From the NCBI RefSeq assembly GCF_030272615.1, contig NC_081413.1:102072239-102136238 (forward strand): 64,000 nucleotides of DNA, read 5' to 3'. Shown here one piece after another: positions 1 to 12,639 of this stretch. The notes beneath the pieces were generated by a model that was given only the letters and a program-made list of their open reading frames with translations, was not told the DNA's origin and ran no database searches. The DNA comes from Cryptomeria japonica. Taxonomy: Eukaryota > Streptophyta > Pinopsida > Cupressales > Cupressaceae. The position numbers and the translations under genes are program-made. Numbering within the stretch: the stretch's first letter is position 1; every line of letters begins with the position of its first letter.

Positions 1-363
1 TTGTGTAGAGCTTCCACCTATATCATGGAACTCTCTCATATCAAAATAGTTCGACCGCTCATTGAGGATAAACTCACCAATATAGTTTCATCAAAAAATA
101 TAATGGAACCTCATGATTATTACAAGGTGGTTGGTCAAAGACCATCCACCACGTATACCAAAAAGCATTTTTCAGTAGCAAATGGCTACACCAGTGTATA
201 GGAAACCTCTTTGATTTAAGAGGTAAGGTCTTACCTATTTTAGGAGCAACAAAAAGAGAGCATATTTCAGCTTTACTTATGTTTTTCTTTTCACATTATT
301 ATATGACTACCCATTAACATAAAAAGCACAACATCTATCCCTATAGCTTCCCCATTTTGTAAT
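1..363. other. Transposon interior, no supported gene
   Basis: A 66-codon frame is open at 1-201 on the plus strand from the window edge. It shows no domain, and the neighbouring candidate gene is on the other strand. I see no other structure in this stretch. Confidence 0.3.
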
Positions 364-763
364 TTAACTGGAAACTGCATTGGCACTACTAGCCGATGTT
401 TCTAGGGTAGTGGCAAGGGATGCATGATGCTCATGCTTGGATGTTTTCAGTCTATTCACCAGTCTAGTTATTTTGGTAGTGTTTTTGGCTAACTGGTTTA
501 TCAAATCCTCCTGTGTATCTTGTGAACGGTCTACAGGAGGAGCTGAAGGTGTATCTTGAGAGTTTGGTTGTGGGTTCTCCTGTGGGTTTTTCCCTTAGTT
601 TTTAGGTGTGTCTTGCTCGAGAGCAAGATTTTCAGAATCTGATATTCGTAACAAAAAATATAAAAAAATTAATCAAAACAAATGAATTTAGATTCAAATT
701 GCAAATAAAATTCATCAAATGCATAAAATAAATAAATAAAATACGTTACTTACCTCTTTCCAT
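364..763 (-). pseudogene. Possible two-exon transposon gene, broken
   Basis: On the minus strand an ATG at 763-761 is followed after ten bases by a consensus donor (GTAAGT, 753-748). A T-rich stretch then ends in an acceptor AG at 640-639. Splicing gives a frame starting MERDSENLALEQDTPKN, which hits TAA at 597-595. The same frame is then open for 76 codons to a TAA at 366-364. The product is hydrophilic, rich in Gln, Asn, Ser and Thr, and matches nothing I recognise. Its place just inside the subterminal repeats fits a gene of the DNA transposon. It could also be a chance splice-like arrangement. Confidence 0.3.
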
Positions 764-879
764 CGTGTTTTTGTGTGAATTTGGTGAGTCTACATGCACT
801 TTTGCGTATTACAAGCCCTGCTTCACTCTTGTGGCAACGAGTTAAAATGACCCAGTCGACTGCAATGAAAAAAAATTAT

Positions 880-1090
880 TGACAAAGAAGCGCATACGCG
901 ATTTAGAAACTAAAACACCGTATAGGGTTTTAGTTTCTAAACCATGTATGGGGTTTTAAAAACTAAACCGCATACATGGTTAGTATACTATAAACCTCAT
1001 ATGCGGTTTAGCTTCGTTTAGGCTCAAAAAAATGAGGCTAAACACGTACGGGGTTTTTTAAAATTGAAATACCCCATACGCGTTTGTTGT
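880..1090. repeat. Subterminal repeats with a CGTATGGGGTTT-like core
   Basis: Degenerate copies of a unit such as accgtatagggttttag, catgtatggggttttaaa, cgcatacatggtt and tacggggttttttaaa occur in both orientations over about 200 bp. Clustered short repeats next to a terminus are typical transposase-binding regions of CACTA-type elements. That role is inferred here. Confidence 0.5.
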
Positions 1091-1107
1091 TTTTTCAAAA
1101 AAAATTT

Positions 1108-1152
1108 GGGGTGTGTCCACTTTTTTTCACACCATCTTGGTGCACACACCCC
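1108..1152. repeat. Terminal inverted repeat (hairpin) of the DNA transposon
   Basis: GGGGTGTGTCCAC at 1108-1120 and GTGCACACACCCC at 1140-1152 are inverted copies with one mismatch, separated by a short T-rich spacer. The outer arm coincides with the point where copia coding sequence stops, so this is read as the element terminus. Confidence 0.6.
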
Positions 1153-1683
1153 TATTCCATTAAAAATTTCATCAATCTAAGCAATCAAACAACTTTTACC
1201 ACTAGCATTCAAGTGAAAGATATTACCTTTAGTCTTTGTACCTGATGCAATCTCAGTTTCGGAGCTACTCAAGATCTCACATTTTCCATTCTTAAATTGC
1301 AAGCTATATCCCTTATCAACCATCTGACCAACACTCAAAAAATTATTCTTTAAACCTTCAACATACAATACATCATCAATATTGTGCTTACCATGAAGAG
1401 AAATAGAACCTTTGTCACGGATTACACAAGCTTTGTTATCACCAAATCTTACTATACCACCATCATACTTTTCTAAATTTACAAATTTACTTTTATCACT
1501 TGTCATATGATGAGAGAAACCACTATCAATTGTCCATTCATCTTTCTCCTTAACTTTATCAACTAAAGCTTTCTCCTCATTAATGTAGCTTGTAGAATCT
1601 GAAGTTACAAGATCATCTTCCTTGATAGCAATGAACAAAAATTCATCTCTTGAATTTCCCTTATCCGACTCATCATCGGTCAC
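1153..1683 (-). pseudogene. pol: Copia pol: protease and start of GAG-pre-integrase region
   Basis: The minus-strand frame contains WTIDSGFSHHMTSD, matching the copia retropepsin signature DSGCSHHM with Cys changed to Phe. It continues through LYVEGLKNNFLSVGQ, typical of the linker before the GAG-pre-integrase domain. A TAG follows ...SCLIA at 1177-1179, where the family has Gln. After the stop a few family-like residues (IDEIF) remain before the sequence is interrupted at 1153 by the DNA transposon terminus. The polyprotein would mature gag-pol proteins. This copy cannot, because it has stops and lacks integrase, RT and RNase H inside the window. Confidence 0.8.
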
Positions 1684-1710
1684 ACCTTCATCAATAGCAT
1701 AGTAACACTT

Positions 1711-2650
1711 CTAATATTTAGGCTTATATGGCTTAAATGGCTTCTTAGTATTTTTATCTCTTTCTGGACACCTTGATGCAAAATGTCCTATCTTACTACA
1801 TGAAAAAAATTTAAGAGGAAAGTTTCCTTCATACTTATCGGCACCTTTAGGTAATCTTTTGGCAATAAGTGCTTCAAGCTCCTCAAGCTCTCTTTTTTCA
1901 TCTTCTATCTCTTCCATCTGTTTCTCATATCTGGATACTCTTGTAGAACTTTCTCCCAGATTATATCTCTGCTTCCCTTAAACAATATCTTTGAATGTAG
2001 ATTCAGTCTTAGGAAGAGAGTCTCCAAACTCACTCAGCTCCAAAGCAGCAAGTTTACCAATCAACATGTCTCTTGTCACATTTGTCATAGTCTGGATCTC
2101 ATCAATAGTCGCATCTTTATGTTTCTAAACATGAGGCAAGGATCTCAACACTTTAGAAACAATCTCAAATTCTTCTAATACTCCACCGACACATCTGATT
2201 CCACACACAAGCTCATTCACTTTCTACATAAAAGAAGTAATGCTGTCATCTTCACTCATCTTCAAGTTCTCATATTTACCCTTCAAGCTCTACAACTTAG
2301 AAATCTTCACATGACTATCACCTTCATGCAAGGTCTCCAACTTTATCCAGATTTCATGAACAGTCTCTAAGTCAATCACATTAGTCATTTTAGAATCTAA
2401 CAAGGCACTCAACAATGCTTCCTTAGCTACAATATTGAATTATTCTTCCTTTATCTCATCCAGAGTAGTAGGACCATTCTGAGGAACATTATATACATTC
2501 TTAGTAATCTTTTAGTACTCTTCTCCAATGCATCGCAAATGACATTGCATCCAACTTTTCCAAAGAGTGTAGTTTGTTCAATCAAATCTCGGACTATCCT
2601 TCTCGAAACAAAGGTTGTCATCTTGGATCTCCTCAAGCGATCAAGCTTCT
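1711..2650 (-). pseudogene. gag: Copia gag (UBN2-type) with zinc knuckle, many stops
   Basis: The capsid-like gag domain can be followed in one frame on the minus strand (LETVHEIWIKLETLHEGD, KVLRSLPHV, MLIGKLAALELSEFGD) up to a zinc knuckle FSCSKIGHFASRC at 1711-1917. The first knuckle Cys is changed to Phe. Several stops interrupt the frame, and most are TAG where related gags have Gln (for example after SKL, SFM and PHV). The frame leads directly into the protease region across another TAG at 1711-1713. Gag would form the virus-like particle and bind element RNA, but this copy is dead. Confidence 0.75.
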
Positions 2651-2663
2651 TCCATAGGATCTA

Positions 2664-2677
2664 GGTTTGATACCAAT
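2664..2677 (-). promoter_or_regulatory. Primer-binding site of copia A
   Basis: Directly after the LTR end on the minus strand comes ATTGGTATCAAACC. It resembles the initiator-Met tRNA complement TGGTATCAGAGC used by most plant copia elements, with two changes. Confidence 0.75.
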
Positions 2678-3288
2678 TGTTGGAAACAATGCAGCAAACT
2701 GAGGGGGGGGGGGTGAATTAGTTTGCACAAACACTTACTACAACTTAAACCACAAATCAGATCTAATAATTAACAGTTAAAGCATGAGACAACACCACAT
2801 CAATAACACACATAACACCAAGGTTTTGACGTGAAAAAATTGGTTAGGGAAAAACCATGGTGGTGACCTACCCACAATGAGATAATACCCTATTAGGAGT
2901 AAATGAAATATTACAATGGGAATGCACATGCATTTAGGCACATTTCCTAGAACTCACTGCTCGATCAAGAAACTCAGAAAGGCTACAACCCTTAGGGAAG
3001 TCTCACTGCCTTACAGGAAGTCTCACTGACTTACAAAATCATTTAGACAACAATCCAGATTACATGAACTGTGAAAATAGCATCTCCATATGCCTGAGTA
3101 CAGTTTTGGTTAAGCTCTCTGTAAAATCTTCTCTGCAACACACTTCTTCACACACCTCACACAACTTCCCTGCTACTGAATGATTGATACAATATTCTCA
3201 CATAGCATGATAACTCACAATGATTATTACATTCATTTATACAAGTCATCAACTTGTATTCAAGGTTAGCTAAACACTTAATACAAAT

Positions 3289-4880
3289 TGTAGACACCCA
3301 CAATGAATTAAGTGAATTTTATTCATTTAATTATCCCTAATTCTTCCAATTAATTAAATTAAGGTTTAACTAATACTCCTATTCTTCTAATTGACCTTTT
3401 AATCAAATTAAAGATTCGATTAAATATCCTTCTTCTAGCCTAACCTATTAATTAAACTAAGGTTTTGATTAAGTACCCTTAGCCATTTGATTGAATAAAT
3501 CTTATTTATTTGATTAAAATCCCTTTTTCCACTTTTTATTAAATTCACATTTAATTGAAAATCCCCTTTGCAAATAAATAAATCATTATTTATTTGTGAA
3601 TAGTCTCCCTCACTTGCAAAATCCTACAAATGCAAGTTGCATCCCTTTTGGCTAAATTAAACCATTTTTAATTTTATCTATTTTCCCTCACCCACTTGCA
3701 TTCTACTACATCTCCTACTTGCCTCCATAATCATCCTTCTAGAAACCTCCTAATCCCATCCTAATCATGTCTAATCTCCTAATCATGTCCTTTCCCTAAA
3801 TTTGGGGGAGTCACTTCTCCAAATTTGGAAGAAAGACTTCAAAATTCATTTAAGACTTTATCTATATCAACAAGTTAACTTGTTGAGTCTTCCAAACATG
3901 TAAGGCTCTTACATAAACCACTAGTGGTTTTACTCTTTGAGAAAGTTAGGCTCCAAAGTCTTCAAAAGGAATTTAATGCCTCTTACAAGACCACACCCCT
4001 TAGCCATGATGGTTGTCCCTTTAACCATTTTCCCATGTTACACAAGAGTTTACCTCTTGGGTAATAATGTGCCTCCCTAGTTAATGATGTTATCCAATGA
4101 TGTCACTCCTTGAGGTTATCCCTAATTGCTTTCTTATCATCTAATACTTATTTAGCATCCCCTCAAGCCCTCTCAAAGTGACATTTGTCAACTTGGGATT
4201 GGATTGAATCTCTCCCATGGATTGATAACTTTTGAATCCTAGCCCTTGTTGAGATTACTCAATCTCAACCATCCATTTCTCTATTTTGCCTATAAATAGA
4301 GCTCATTTCTTCAATTCAAAGATCTCAATCTTGTGCATCAAAATTATAGTCTTTTGCAAGTTATCAAAGGATCTCATTGATCACCTTCAAGCATCCAAGC
4401 CTTCTATCATTAGCATCATAGCATTTAGCTTAATTGCATTATGTTTTAGATCATATCAATTACATGCTTTTTCATATTCATCTAGCTTAATTAGCTCATC
4501 ATAATCTTCAATTTGGAATTAACTTAGCCGCATATCATTTCCAGCATCTTGATCATAACTAGATTTTCATCTTGCATCCTTAGCTTTCATTCATATCATC
4601 ATCTCACCATTCACTAGGATCTTAGTTGCATTCATTTTGATCCTAGAATCATCATTTAAATCTCATTCTCTAGGTTGAATTCCAAGAGATCAAGTGCTCT
4701 TTCAAGTGAGGGCCACCTTGAATCTTAAGGATCTTTAGGGATAGAGGAGCATGGAACAATTTTGAGAGTTTTTGGTTCACTAACATGTTTTGTGATTACT
4801 AACTCTAATGCAATGTTTCATTTGTGTGTTTGAGGTGTTTTCTTCCATTGCAGGATGATACCACATTTATGACACACAAA
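3289..4880 (+). repeat. Solo-LTR-like insert inside the copia A LTR
   Basis: It starts TGTAGACACCC on the plus strand and is AT-rich, with runs of aattaattaaatt at 3300-3560. It has a clear TATA box (tataaata, 4291-4298) about 1 kb in and a T/C-rich stretch with attgcagg near the end. The right edge is placed only approximately (about 4855-4880), because no convincing 5-bp duplication could be read. Confidence 0.4.
4291..4298 (+). promoter_or_regulatory. TATA box of the LTR-like insert
   Basis: TATAAATA in the plus orientation, preceded by a C/T-rich stretch and followed by agagctcatttcttc, the arrangement seen at LTR transcription starts. Confidence 0.45.
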
Positions 4881-5627
4881 AATTACAAAATAATAACTTC
4901 ACACGCTACAACATTGCATGCAAACCAAAACAATGTCGGCTAAGACATAGTCTGGACCTAAACAACCACCGCAAATACACAACACCTCCAACAATTACGC
5001 ATTGATCATCCACAACATGCTACAATCACCAATAATGTCGCATAATATGAAGAACATCACCGGACAAAGAAAATCTTCAATAACATGCACAATAATCAAT
5101 GTGGACCGCCAATATGCATAGAAAACGATCTAGAGATACTCACAAGCAACGTGAATTGCACCACAATAACTACAATAACTCAGATTACTAGAATCGTCAT
5201 CATCTCTCTACCGAAGCTCAAGAACATCAACATAATTGACTGTCAACCTGAAAGATTCACTTGTGGATTTCCAAATCATGAACCAATCAAACTAAGGACA
5301 CACATCAATGTCCAAAATACATCCCACACATCTGCAACTAAAGATATTACAATTTTAGAGCAATATGAAGCATGAACTAGAATACTAAATAATACAAAAA
5401 ATTGAATAACATCCTTAATAATGGATCTCATAACTCGATCAAATCAATATGCGGACCTTTGAAACTTATGCTGAATCAACTATAGATAAGAATCTAAAAA
5501 CCCATTAAACCACATCAGCTCATCTGCAACACACAGGCTAAACAAACACATCCAATCAAATTGCGACACTAGAATACACAGAAGAATATGTTGACATCAA
5601 TGACAACACATCAACCAATGTCCAACA

Positions 5628-7030
5628 TAATTGTCATGGATTAAGAATGAAGTGTAAAAGCCTAATTTTAATGCTTACTTATGGTAGAGTTATTTTGTAG
5701 TTTGCAATAGATTTATTAATTGATCTTTGATGTTATTAATATTTGATAACTAAATTATCGTTCTAGTTACCATAATTTATTGAAGGGTTATAATTTATCT
5801 TAGTTATATCATTTAGAGAGGTTATAGCTACCATTTTATCAAGATACTAAGTACAATAATATTAATTATTATTTATTTTCTCAATTAGAAAGTTACTACC
5901 CTTTAATGATTGATTTGGAATGTAATAGTAATTCAAGTTTGGTTATCAATTGATGATTATTAACACTTCCTTATCATTGATTTAAAATTTGTTACTCTTC
6001 CTTAGTTATCAAATTAAGTTTTTATTATGATAAAGTAATTCTATGAACATACACATTAGACATAGCCTACTTACTATATGAAGACTAGTAAGAGTACATG
6101 CTAATAACATCAAAAAAATTGATCCTACTAAGGAAATAGAGTTTAAATATTTCCTTTAGATTTGCAAATATGATAGTAATATGCACGTTTTACACTCTTA
6201 AATGTTAGTAGTATCTTAATTCTTCCTAGATGAATTATAGAAAACTTATTAATTGATAGGTTTATAGAGCCTTGTGCATATTATAATAGTATAGCTACAT
6301 GGTAATATCACTTTGGAATCCTAAGTCAAGGATATAATCAATAGGGCACAATGAGTATTTTAAAATATGATTTTAATTGTTAATATTTATATTTCATTGA
6401 TATTAACTATGTCATGTTATCTTTGAATAATTTGTATGTTTGCATTCATTTTCTTTTGAACATTTGAAATTGAATTATTATTCGTAATTGTGCATACTAT
6501 TAAGTAGATATGTATAGGTATATGTTCATGTGCATGTTTGATAATTAGAATTAAACTTAATCAAAGTGTGGATGGGTCCTACATATTGAGTTATAGAGAA
6601 GGATGGGTTTCAACTATTAACCTATCTACCAATAGTCATCTTAAAAAGATGTTTTAGCCAAAGGTTGCAAATCATTAGTAATATTTTTTGTTTGATTATT
6701 TCAATCTCTTCCATATCATGATATAGATACACTACTGTTTTTTTATGTATTGGATTGTTAGATATATCATAATTGTCGATTTCAGTTTGTTAGACTCTTC
6801 GTGTAGGGTTGGGACTTCTTTAGTGGAAGAACATCAAGGAAGTGTAAACTTCATGGTTGGGTGATAAAACACATTGATGATGTCATTTCCCTTGTGAGTG
6901 TGTGTTGGAAGAAGTAATTAATAGTTTTTATCATTTATGTACTTGTTGTACTCAACCATATGGTCTACTTGTAAAGGAACTAGTTTCCTAATGTAATTGC
7001 TAGCCTTTGGGCTTATGCATTTAGACAAAT
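5628..7030. other. AT-rich stretch, nothing recognised
   Basis: Low-complexity AT-rich DNA. I could read no coding frame, RNA gene or element terminus here. Confidence 0.5.
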
Positions 7031-7039
7031 GTGAATTTT

Positions 7040-7845
7040 TTTGTCACTAATATTATATCTTTTGAGAAAGTCAATTTATATGTATATTTTTACTATTTTA
7101 ATATTATGAAGGTCCTTATAGTAGAGATATCTTTGCAAGATGGTAATAAATGTTATCAACATCTCTCTCCCAAGCAACAATCAGTCCTTTTGGGTTTTTT
7201 TAGTTTTCAAATGGATGACCTCATTCCTATACATGTTTTTTTTAACCCACAACCTCCACAAAGGCTTAAAAATATATCTCTCAGTTGTGGTATTCATCTA
7301 TGCAATGCGAAAAAATTAACAAGTCTTGATCATCACTAAAAACCTACCAGTTGCATACATTGTTAAGGATAGATGACCTAGTTTTGATTTCAAGTTTTCA
7401 TATTCCAGCTAGTTTCATGTCATTAGCCCTAATGGCCACATTTTCCAAAAAATATGTCATTACATTTTTGGATATTGCAATCCACTCAATAGAGAAAGCA
7501 TCAAACAATTCTATAGTATCCCATACAACATCCTTGTATTGTTTATATCTCTTGTGTTTTGATAAGTAATTTTCTCCAATCTATGAAAGCACCAACTCAA
7601 ATTCACTAAGGTATATTAGCAATTTAATCTCATGTTTCACATCTATATTAATACCTAGCAATAATGCCTCATATTCTACAATATTTTTGGTGCATTCAAA
7701 AATTAGAAGAAAAGAAAATTTAAATGTTTTTTTCTACTAGGAGATACAAAAATAATACTTTCCTAAACCCGTGTTTAAAACAAGCTCCATCAAAGTACAA
7801 TATCCATAGATCATCCTTACCAATAGTCATATGAATTTAATCTGT
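7040..7845 (-). pseudogene. Decayed Tat-lineage gypsy RNase H (second, archaeal-type) region
   Basis: Three frames on the minus strand together give the signature blocks of the extra RNase H found in plant Tat/Ogre-type gypsy elements. LYFDGAC is at about 7780-7795, VEYEALLLGI at 7650-7680 (the metal-binding Asp and Glu blocks), and KQYKDVVWDTIELFDAFSI at 7500-7545 just downstream. A short block resembling the usual post-RNase H linker follows. Frameshifts and stops separate the blocks. No LTR could be tied to it. Confidence 0.6.
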
Positions 7846-9549
7846 TATTGATTGTTTTTGCATCAAATTTGGTTGAGGTGTGTCCACTTTAAAATTGTCA
7901 ATATCCACATCAAGAAAACATAATTATTTTGTAGGTTCTACATATTCAACCAAGTCAAGAGATCTTTTTTCTCTATCTAACCTTACATTTTTTTCATTAA
8001 TGAGAATCATGGTATATGAAAAATCCAATTGCATGCTCCCACCAACTGTTGTAGACCACTTACTTGATAGTAATAGTAACATCCCACATTTAGGTGGGAT
8101 GTCCACAACTGTAATATTCATGTTAAACTTCTTGTCAATTAATACAACAAGGTTGAACTACAAAGACATATGCATTCATAAAGATTTAGTTTCTACAAAT
8201 CTCCCATTTATTTTTAAGATGTAAATAATGATAAAAGGTACATTAATGTTCAATTACAATGTGCATCTCATAAAGAGGATTAATACAATAGAAGAGACCA
8301 TAAAGGTCTATTACATCAATAATATGAACAATGATACTATAAAGTCTTCAGTCACCTTGGACTTCTCTCCATTTGCTACCATGAGATGAGAATAAGATCC
8401 AAGTGCTTTTCTCGCCCAACCATGAAGCATAAGCTTTCCTAGTGCTCTTTCAAGTGATAAAGAGCTCTCAACCCTGCACGAGGTACCTAGCAATCTGAAA
8501 TTGAAGGATGGGATGAAATCTAGTGCAACATGATACAACTAACAAACATTTCACATATGAACATGCATTGTCCTAGCATCATGATATGATAGAGAGTAAA
8601 GGAACATAATAATCATTTAGTATCAAAATATTTATTCAACAGCTTTGGCCAAAGCATTTTAAGTCGACTATCGGTAAGTAGATCTAAAGTATAGACCTAC
8701 CCTTTCTCTATTTATCCATACTCGACACTCATCTATAATGCATTCATATTGAACATTTTATCTAGTTCCACTTGAACGAAAAGAAAAAGTTACCCTCCCT
8801 GGTTTTCACTATCTCCTTAGAATCACATGGTTGTTTACGACATCTTTTGTATAAGGAGAGTTACTATTACCTAACTCCCTTTGTTTTCTAGCTTCACATG
8901 CGATTTTTTTATAAAAGCTAAGTAATAATATCAAATGAGACTTGTATAACAAAATTTATTCAACGTCGTCTCTCTAATGTTGCATAACTGTAAATTTTGT
9001 TCATTAGTTAATATTTAGAAGACAAGAAAGAAAATGATTCAATTTAATTTCTTTGGTTTTATAATTGTCTTATTACTTCTCAAAATAAAAAAAATATTAT
9101 CAAAATAAAACTTAAAAAAAGAAATAAATAAAACTAGACATTTATTTTATTTATAATATATAAATAAAAATAATTCTTTTTATTTTAATTTACACAAATT
9201 CCATTCTAAAAAGAAACATACTTAAAATCCATATTTAAACCCTTTTAAATTGTGTTATATATAACAATAAAAAAATATTAATAAGTTTATTGTGATTTGT
9301 ATTTCATGAATTCAAATAGATCTCCTAATTTCCTAACAATTAAAAACCCTTTATTCTTATTTGATATTTTTCTTTCTTAGCTTAGATTTACATGAGGATA
9401 AGTAAATATCACTTGAGAAAAAACTATCTTTGGGAATAGATTCCTCTGATGGGATGGGCCCTCCTCTTCCCACTATAGGTTTAAAAACTAAACTACTTTA
9501 TTTATTTAACATATAATCCCTTCCTTAGGACACCTATAACCATACCCCA
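7846..9549. other. Unassigned AT-rich DNA between gypsy scrap and the long TG...CA segment
   Basis: Probably more of the decayed gypsy element at the left (to about 8200). Beyond that there is A/T-rich sequence with no readable frame. The bases 9545-9549 (CCCCA) are the left copy of the putative target duplication. Confidence 0.4.
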
Positions 9550-12159
9550 TGTGAGGCCCTACCCCGATTCAGTTTGACATTTTCAGTTATTTGCATATTG
9601 AGATTATTATGGATGCTTTATTTTATGCATTATGGACTTAGAACACATATGATACCATGATTTGGACCACACTGACACTTGTTGATGTTTTATTTCATGC
9701 ATGATGATTATGAAACCTTAGATATGTTACTAGAATAGAATTACATTATGATGGTGAAGGTCATTTGCAGGATTTTACTTTGATAAAAGAAAAATGATGC
9801 ATATTTATGAATGGTTCATTTTTGGGAAATTATGTTGTTTGCTTATGTGAAATTGAATGTGAAAACAAATGAGGAATTGAATTATTGTTGCCTAATGTAT
9901 GAGTGTTTGAAATTGCAATGGAATCCATGTATTTGATTATGAATAATTGTGATTATTTGGAATTACTAATGTGTTAATTGAGATGCGCAGGAAATTATCC
10001 ATGTGACCATGGAATTTATGGAGAATCAAGTCTAGACCAATGTGCGTTTGTTAAGCCGGGAGTTGTCTATTTGGAGAGACAACACCCCTCCCCTTGTAAT
10101 GTATTTTATTTGTGATGTGTATAATGCTTGAGTGTAAAAATTTAATTTATATGTAATTGTGTAATCCTTCAAGAGACCAATTTTCCATGTGTGATTTTAT
10201 ATTGTATTTTTGTTGTGTCACTTGACACATGTGCTGATTAAGTGTCATTAAGTTGACTTGTCTCTTGGAGGGAGTTTTGTTTCTACCAAAGCCATTCAAA
10301 AACATGAGTGTGGTCCCAAAATTATCTTGGGTAGGGAGTCATGGGAGTGGTCAACTCAAGCTTGACCCGTAGGTAAACTTCAGTGGGGTTTCCAAAGGGT
10401 TTAATGGACTCCTAGGATAAGTTTTTAGGCTTTTCCAAAGGTCCAAAGGGTATACCTATGGGTTAGGGGTGTTTTGCAACATGTAGCTTCTCCCATGTGA
10501 CTATGAAGTCACTTCAAAAAGTGATAATTCCAAGATGCACGAAAATTGAACTTAGAAAGTTCTCCCTAGGATAGAGAACCTTCCCTTTAGGAGTCAAACT
10601 CTCTTCCCCATCTTCTTCCACCTTTTCCCTTTCCAATTTTGGTAGTGTGTAAGAGTTTGGGAAGGGCGACCAATGGGAACTCACACCTCACCCAAGGAGT
10701 TGGGAAGTGTGTGAGAGGCCTTCTTAGGCAAGATTTTTCAAACTTAGTGAGTAATCACCCACTCTCCTTTCTTGGAGATTTTGCTTGTTTGGAAAAAGTT
10801 AGTAGGAGTTGACATTTTTAGTGGAATTTTGGGAGAAAAGATAGTGGAAATTGGGCAGCTCATCCCCAACTAAAGTTAGCATACCTTTTGGCAGAATAAG
10901 GTTGGTTACTCCCTTCTTCTCTTGTTATGTGGTAAATGTTAATTTGTGTTGTTTTGTGAAAGCAAAGAGTTGTATGTGAGAATGTGCATTATGAAGTTTT
11001 TATTGTTGAGGTTAAAAATGTGTAGTTTCTCTTCTTTGTAAATTGTTTGTGTTCTTAATGTTTTGGGAGTGTCCAAGATCTCCTATCCTTGGGAGGGTAG
11101 GAAGATCTTGGGGTGGAAGGAGTTTGACAGCCATGGGTGAGAGGCTCTCCTTATGGAGAGTGTTCTCAAGGGAGTCCTTGGTGACCCTTGATGCATAGCC
11201 TTGTGTATGCATTTGGGGGTCATAAGGGGAGCATATATGGCCTTGAGCCTTTTTGGGGGGCATAAGGTTTGTGAAAGTATTTGGGTTGCATTTGTGTTGC
11301 CATGAGATGGCTAATGTAGTATTGTTTTGGCATGCATTCTCCCCATAGGTACATGGTCCACTTCCACCCATGGAAGAGTCACCATGAAAGTGGTGAATGT
11401 GAAACTTGGGAAAGGGAAATTTGTTTGTAAATGTGTTCCTATGTGTTTATAGTGGTTTTGCATGTTGGTAGCCCGTCTAGTGCTTGGTTCTCCAAGCTCG
11501 GGGGTGGCTTCTAGTAAGCCTAGGCTGGGAGGTGAGCTTCCCATGGTCAAAATATGTTTTATTGCAGGTTGCATGGGAATGGGGAAAAGATGGATTAAAG
11601 AGCTATGTGGCTGATTTTTGTTGCAGAAGAATGTTTAAAAGATAGGGAAGAAATGGAAGCATTCAATGTTGTAGTATTTTCCTTCAAAAAAAGGTTGCAT
11701 TATTTTTAAGTGACTATGTAGAGAAATACATTGTAGGGTGCTCAACCCATTTGTATTCAAGATTATTTTTGTGTACATGAAATTACTTGGTATCTACTTG
11801 AGAATGAAATATTTGTTGCTTTCTATCCCTATTTCTAGTAGTTGCAAATGAAAGCTTTAGTGTAGTAGATTGTATGAAAATCTTGTGTTTAACTAGGGTG
11901 GGAAAAGTAGATGCATTATATTTCTTTTATGTATTTTGCAAATAAATGTAACCATGTTGCTGTAATTTTAATAAAACAGTCTTTTATTTTCTGGTTATTG
12001 CAAAAAAAGGAATTTTCATTAAACAAGTTTATACTTTGCAAAAAAAAAAATATAGAACCTTTAGCTTTTAATGTTGTCATTTGTTTCAAAAATAGAAAAC
12101 AGATCTAGAAATCCCCTTGAAATGTATTTCGTTGTTTACAAATTAATTAGACAAAGAGA

Positions 12160-12500
12160 TTTATATATATGAATATATATCTATATATATACATATATAA
12201 ATATGTATTTATATATATATTCCTTTTATACTAATTTAAACATTAAAGAATCTGATTTACACTAAAAGCAATGTTCACAGCCTGGTTATATTAATGTACA
12301 GGCAAGAGATCTGAAGAAAAAAAAAAAAACAAATCATTTAAAACATAAATCTACTCATATATATATACAAATATATATATATATATATACACTCATATAT
12401 ATATATATATATATACTTTTAAATAAAGGATCTGCCTGATCTGTTACAGTGTATACCATGTTTCCTTACCCCTTTGTGTATATATATATATATATAAACA
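12160..12500. repeat. TA-rich microsatellites left of the GC island
   Basis: Runs of (ta)n and (atatat)n interspersed at 12166-12225, 12357-12415 and 12478-12497. Confidence 0.85.
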
Positions 12501-12639
12501 CATACATCGACATTTATATTTAAACAAAAAAAAAACCATGCTTAAGACACGTCAAGGGCCGAGGGGTTTTAACCCGTTTGAACTCTGCGAACAAAATAAA
12601 ATATTAAAAAAAAAAACACGTTTAAACAAAATAAACACG

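Larger units (their letters stand above)
1..1152 (-). mobile_element. Terminal part of a probable DNA transposon, running off the left edge
   Basis: On the minus strand the segment begins at 1152 with GGGGTGTGTGCAC and has a near-perfect inverted copy of that 13-mer 32 bp further in (1108-1120). Subterminal repeats (880-1090) and a candidate small spliced gene (364-763) follow. The insertion interrupts a copia pol reading frame just after 1153, which fixes this edge. The other end lies outside the window, so neither a matching terminal inverted repeat nor a target-site duplication can be checked. Terminal hairpin plus subterminal repeats resembles CACTA or Mutator-like elements, but no transposase domain is visible here, so the superfamily is open. 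Confidence 0.45.
1153..5627 (-). mobile_element. Ty1/copia element A, 5' half (LTR, gag, protease start)
   Basis: Read on the minus strand: LTR (5627 down to 2678), a primer-binding site, decayed gag with zinc knuckle, and the start of the pol protease region. It is cut off at 1153 by the DNA transposon. The 3' half and 3' LTR should lie beyond the left edge of the window. The LTR has TG...CA ends on the plus strand (TGTTGG at 2678, TCCAACA ending at 5627). Confidence 0.8.
2678..5627 (-). repeat. 5' LTR of copia A, interrupted by another LTR-like insert
   Basis: On the minus strand it starts TGTTGGACATTGG, with the GTCATTGATGTCAA stretch also found at the start of the other copia LTRs here, and ends GTTTCCAACA before the primer site. 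It contains the G11 tract common to such LTRs (2703-2713). The part at about 3289-4880 has different character (TGTAGACACCC start, own TATA box) and is treated as a later insertion, which would leave an LTR of about 1.35 kb. Confidence 0.7.

Noticed and set aside
1108-1152. Helitron 3' end (hairpin near a terminus)
   Set aside because: The hairpin lies at the very end and is not followed by a CTRR motif. The inverted arms fit a terminal inverted repeat better.
5085-5375. A 96-codon plus-strand frame
   Set aside because: It lies inside the copia A LTR, has no family match, and reads as LTR sequence on the other strand.
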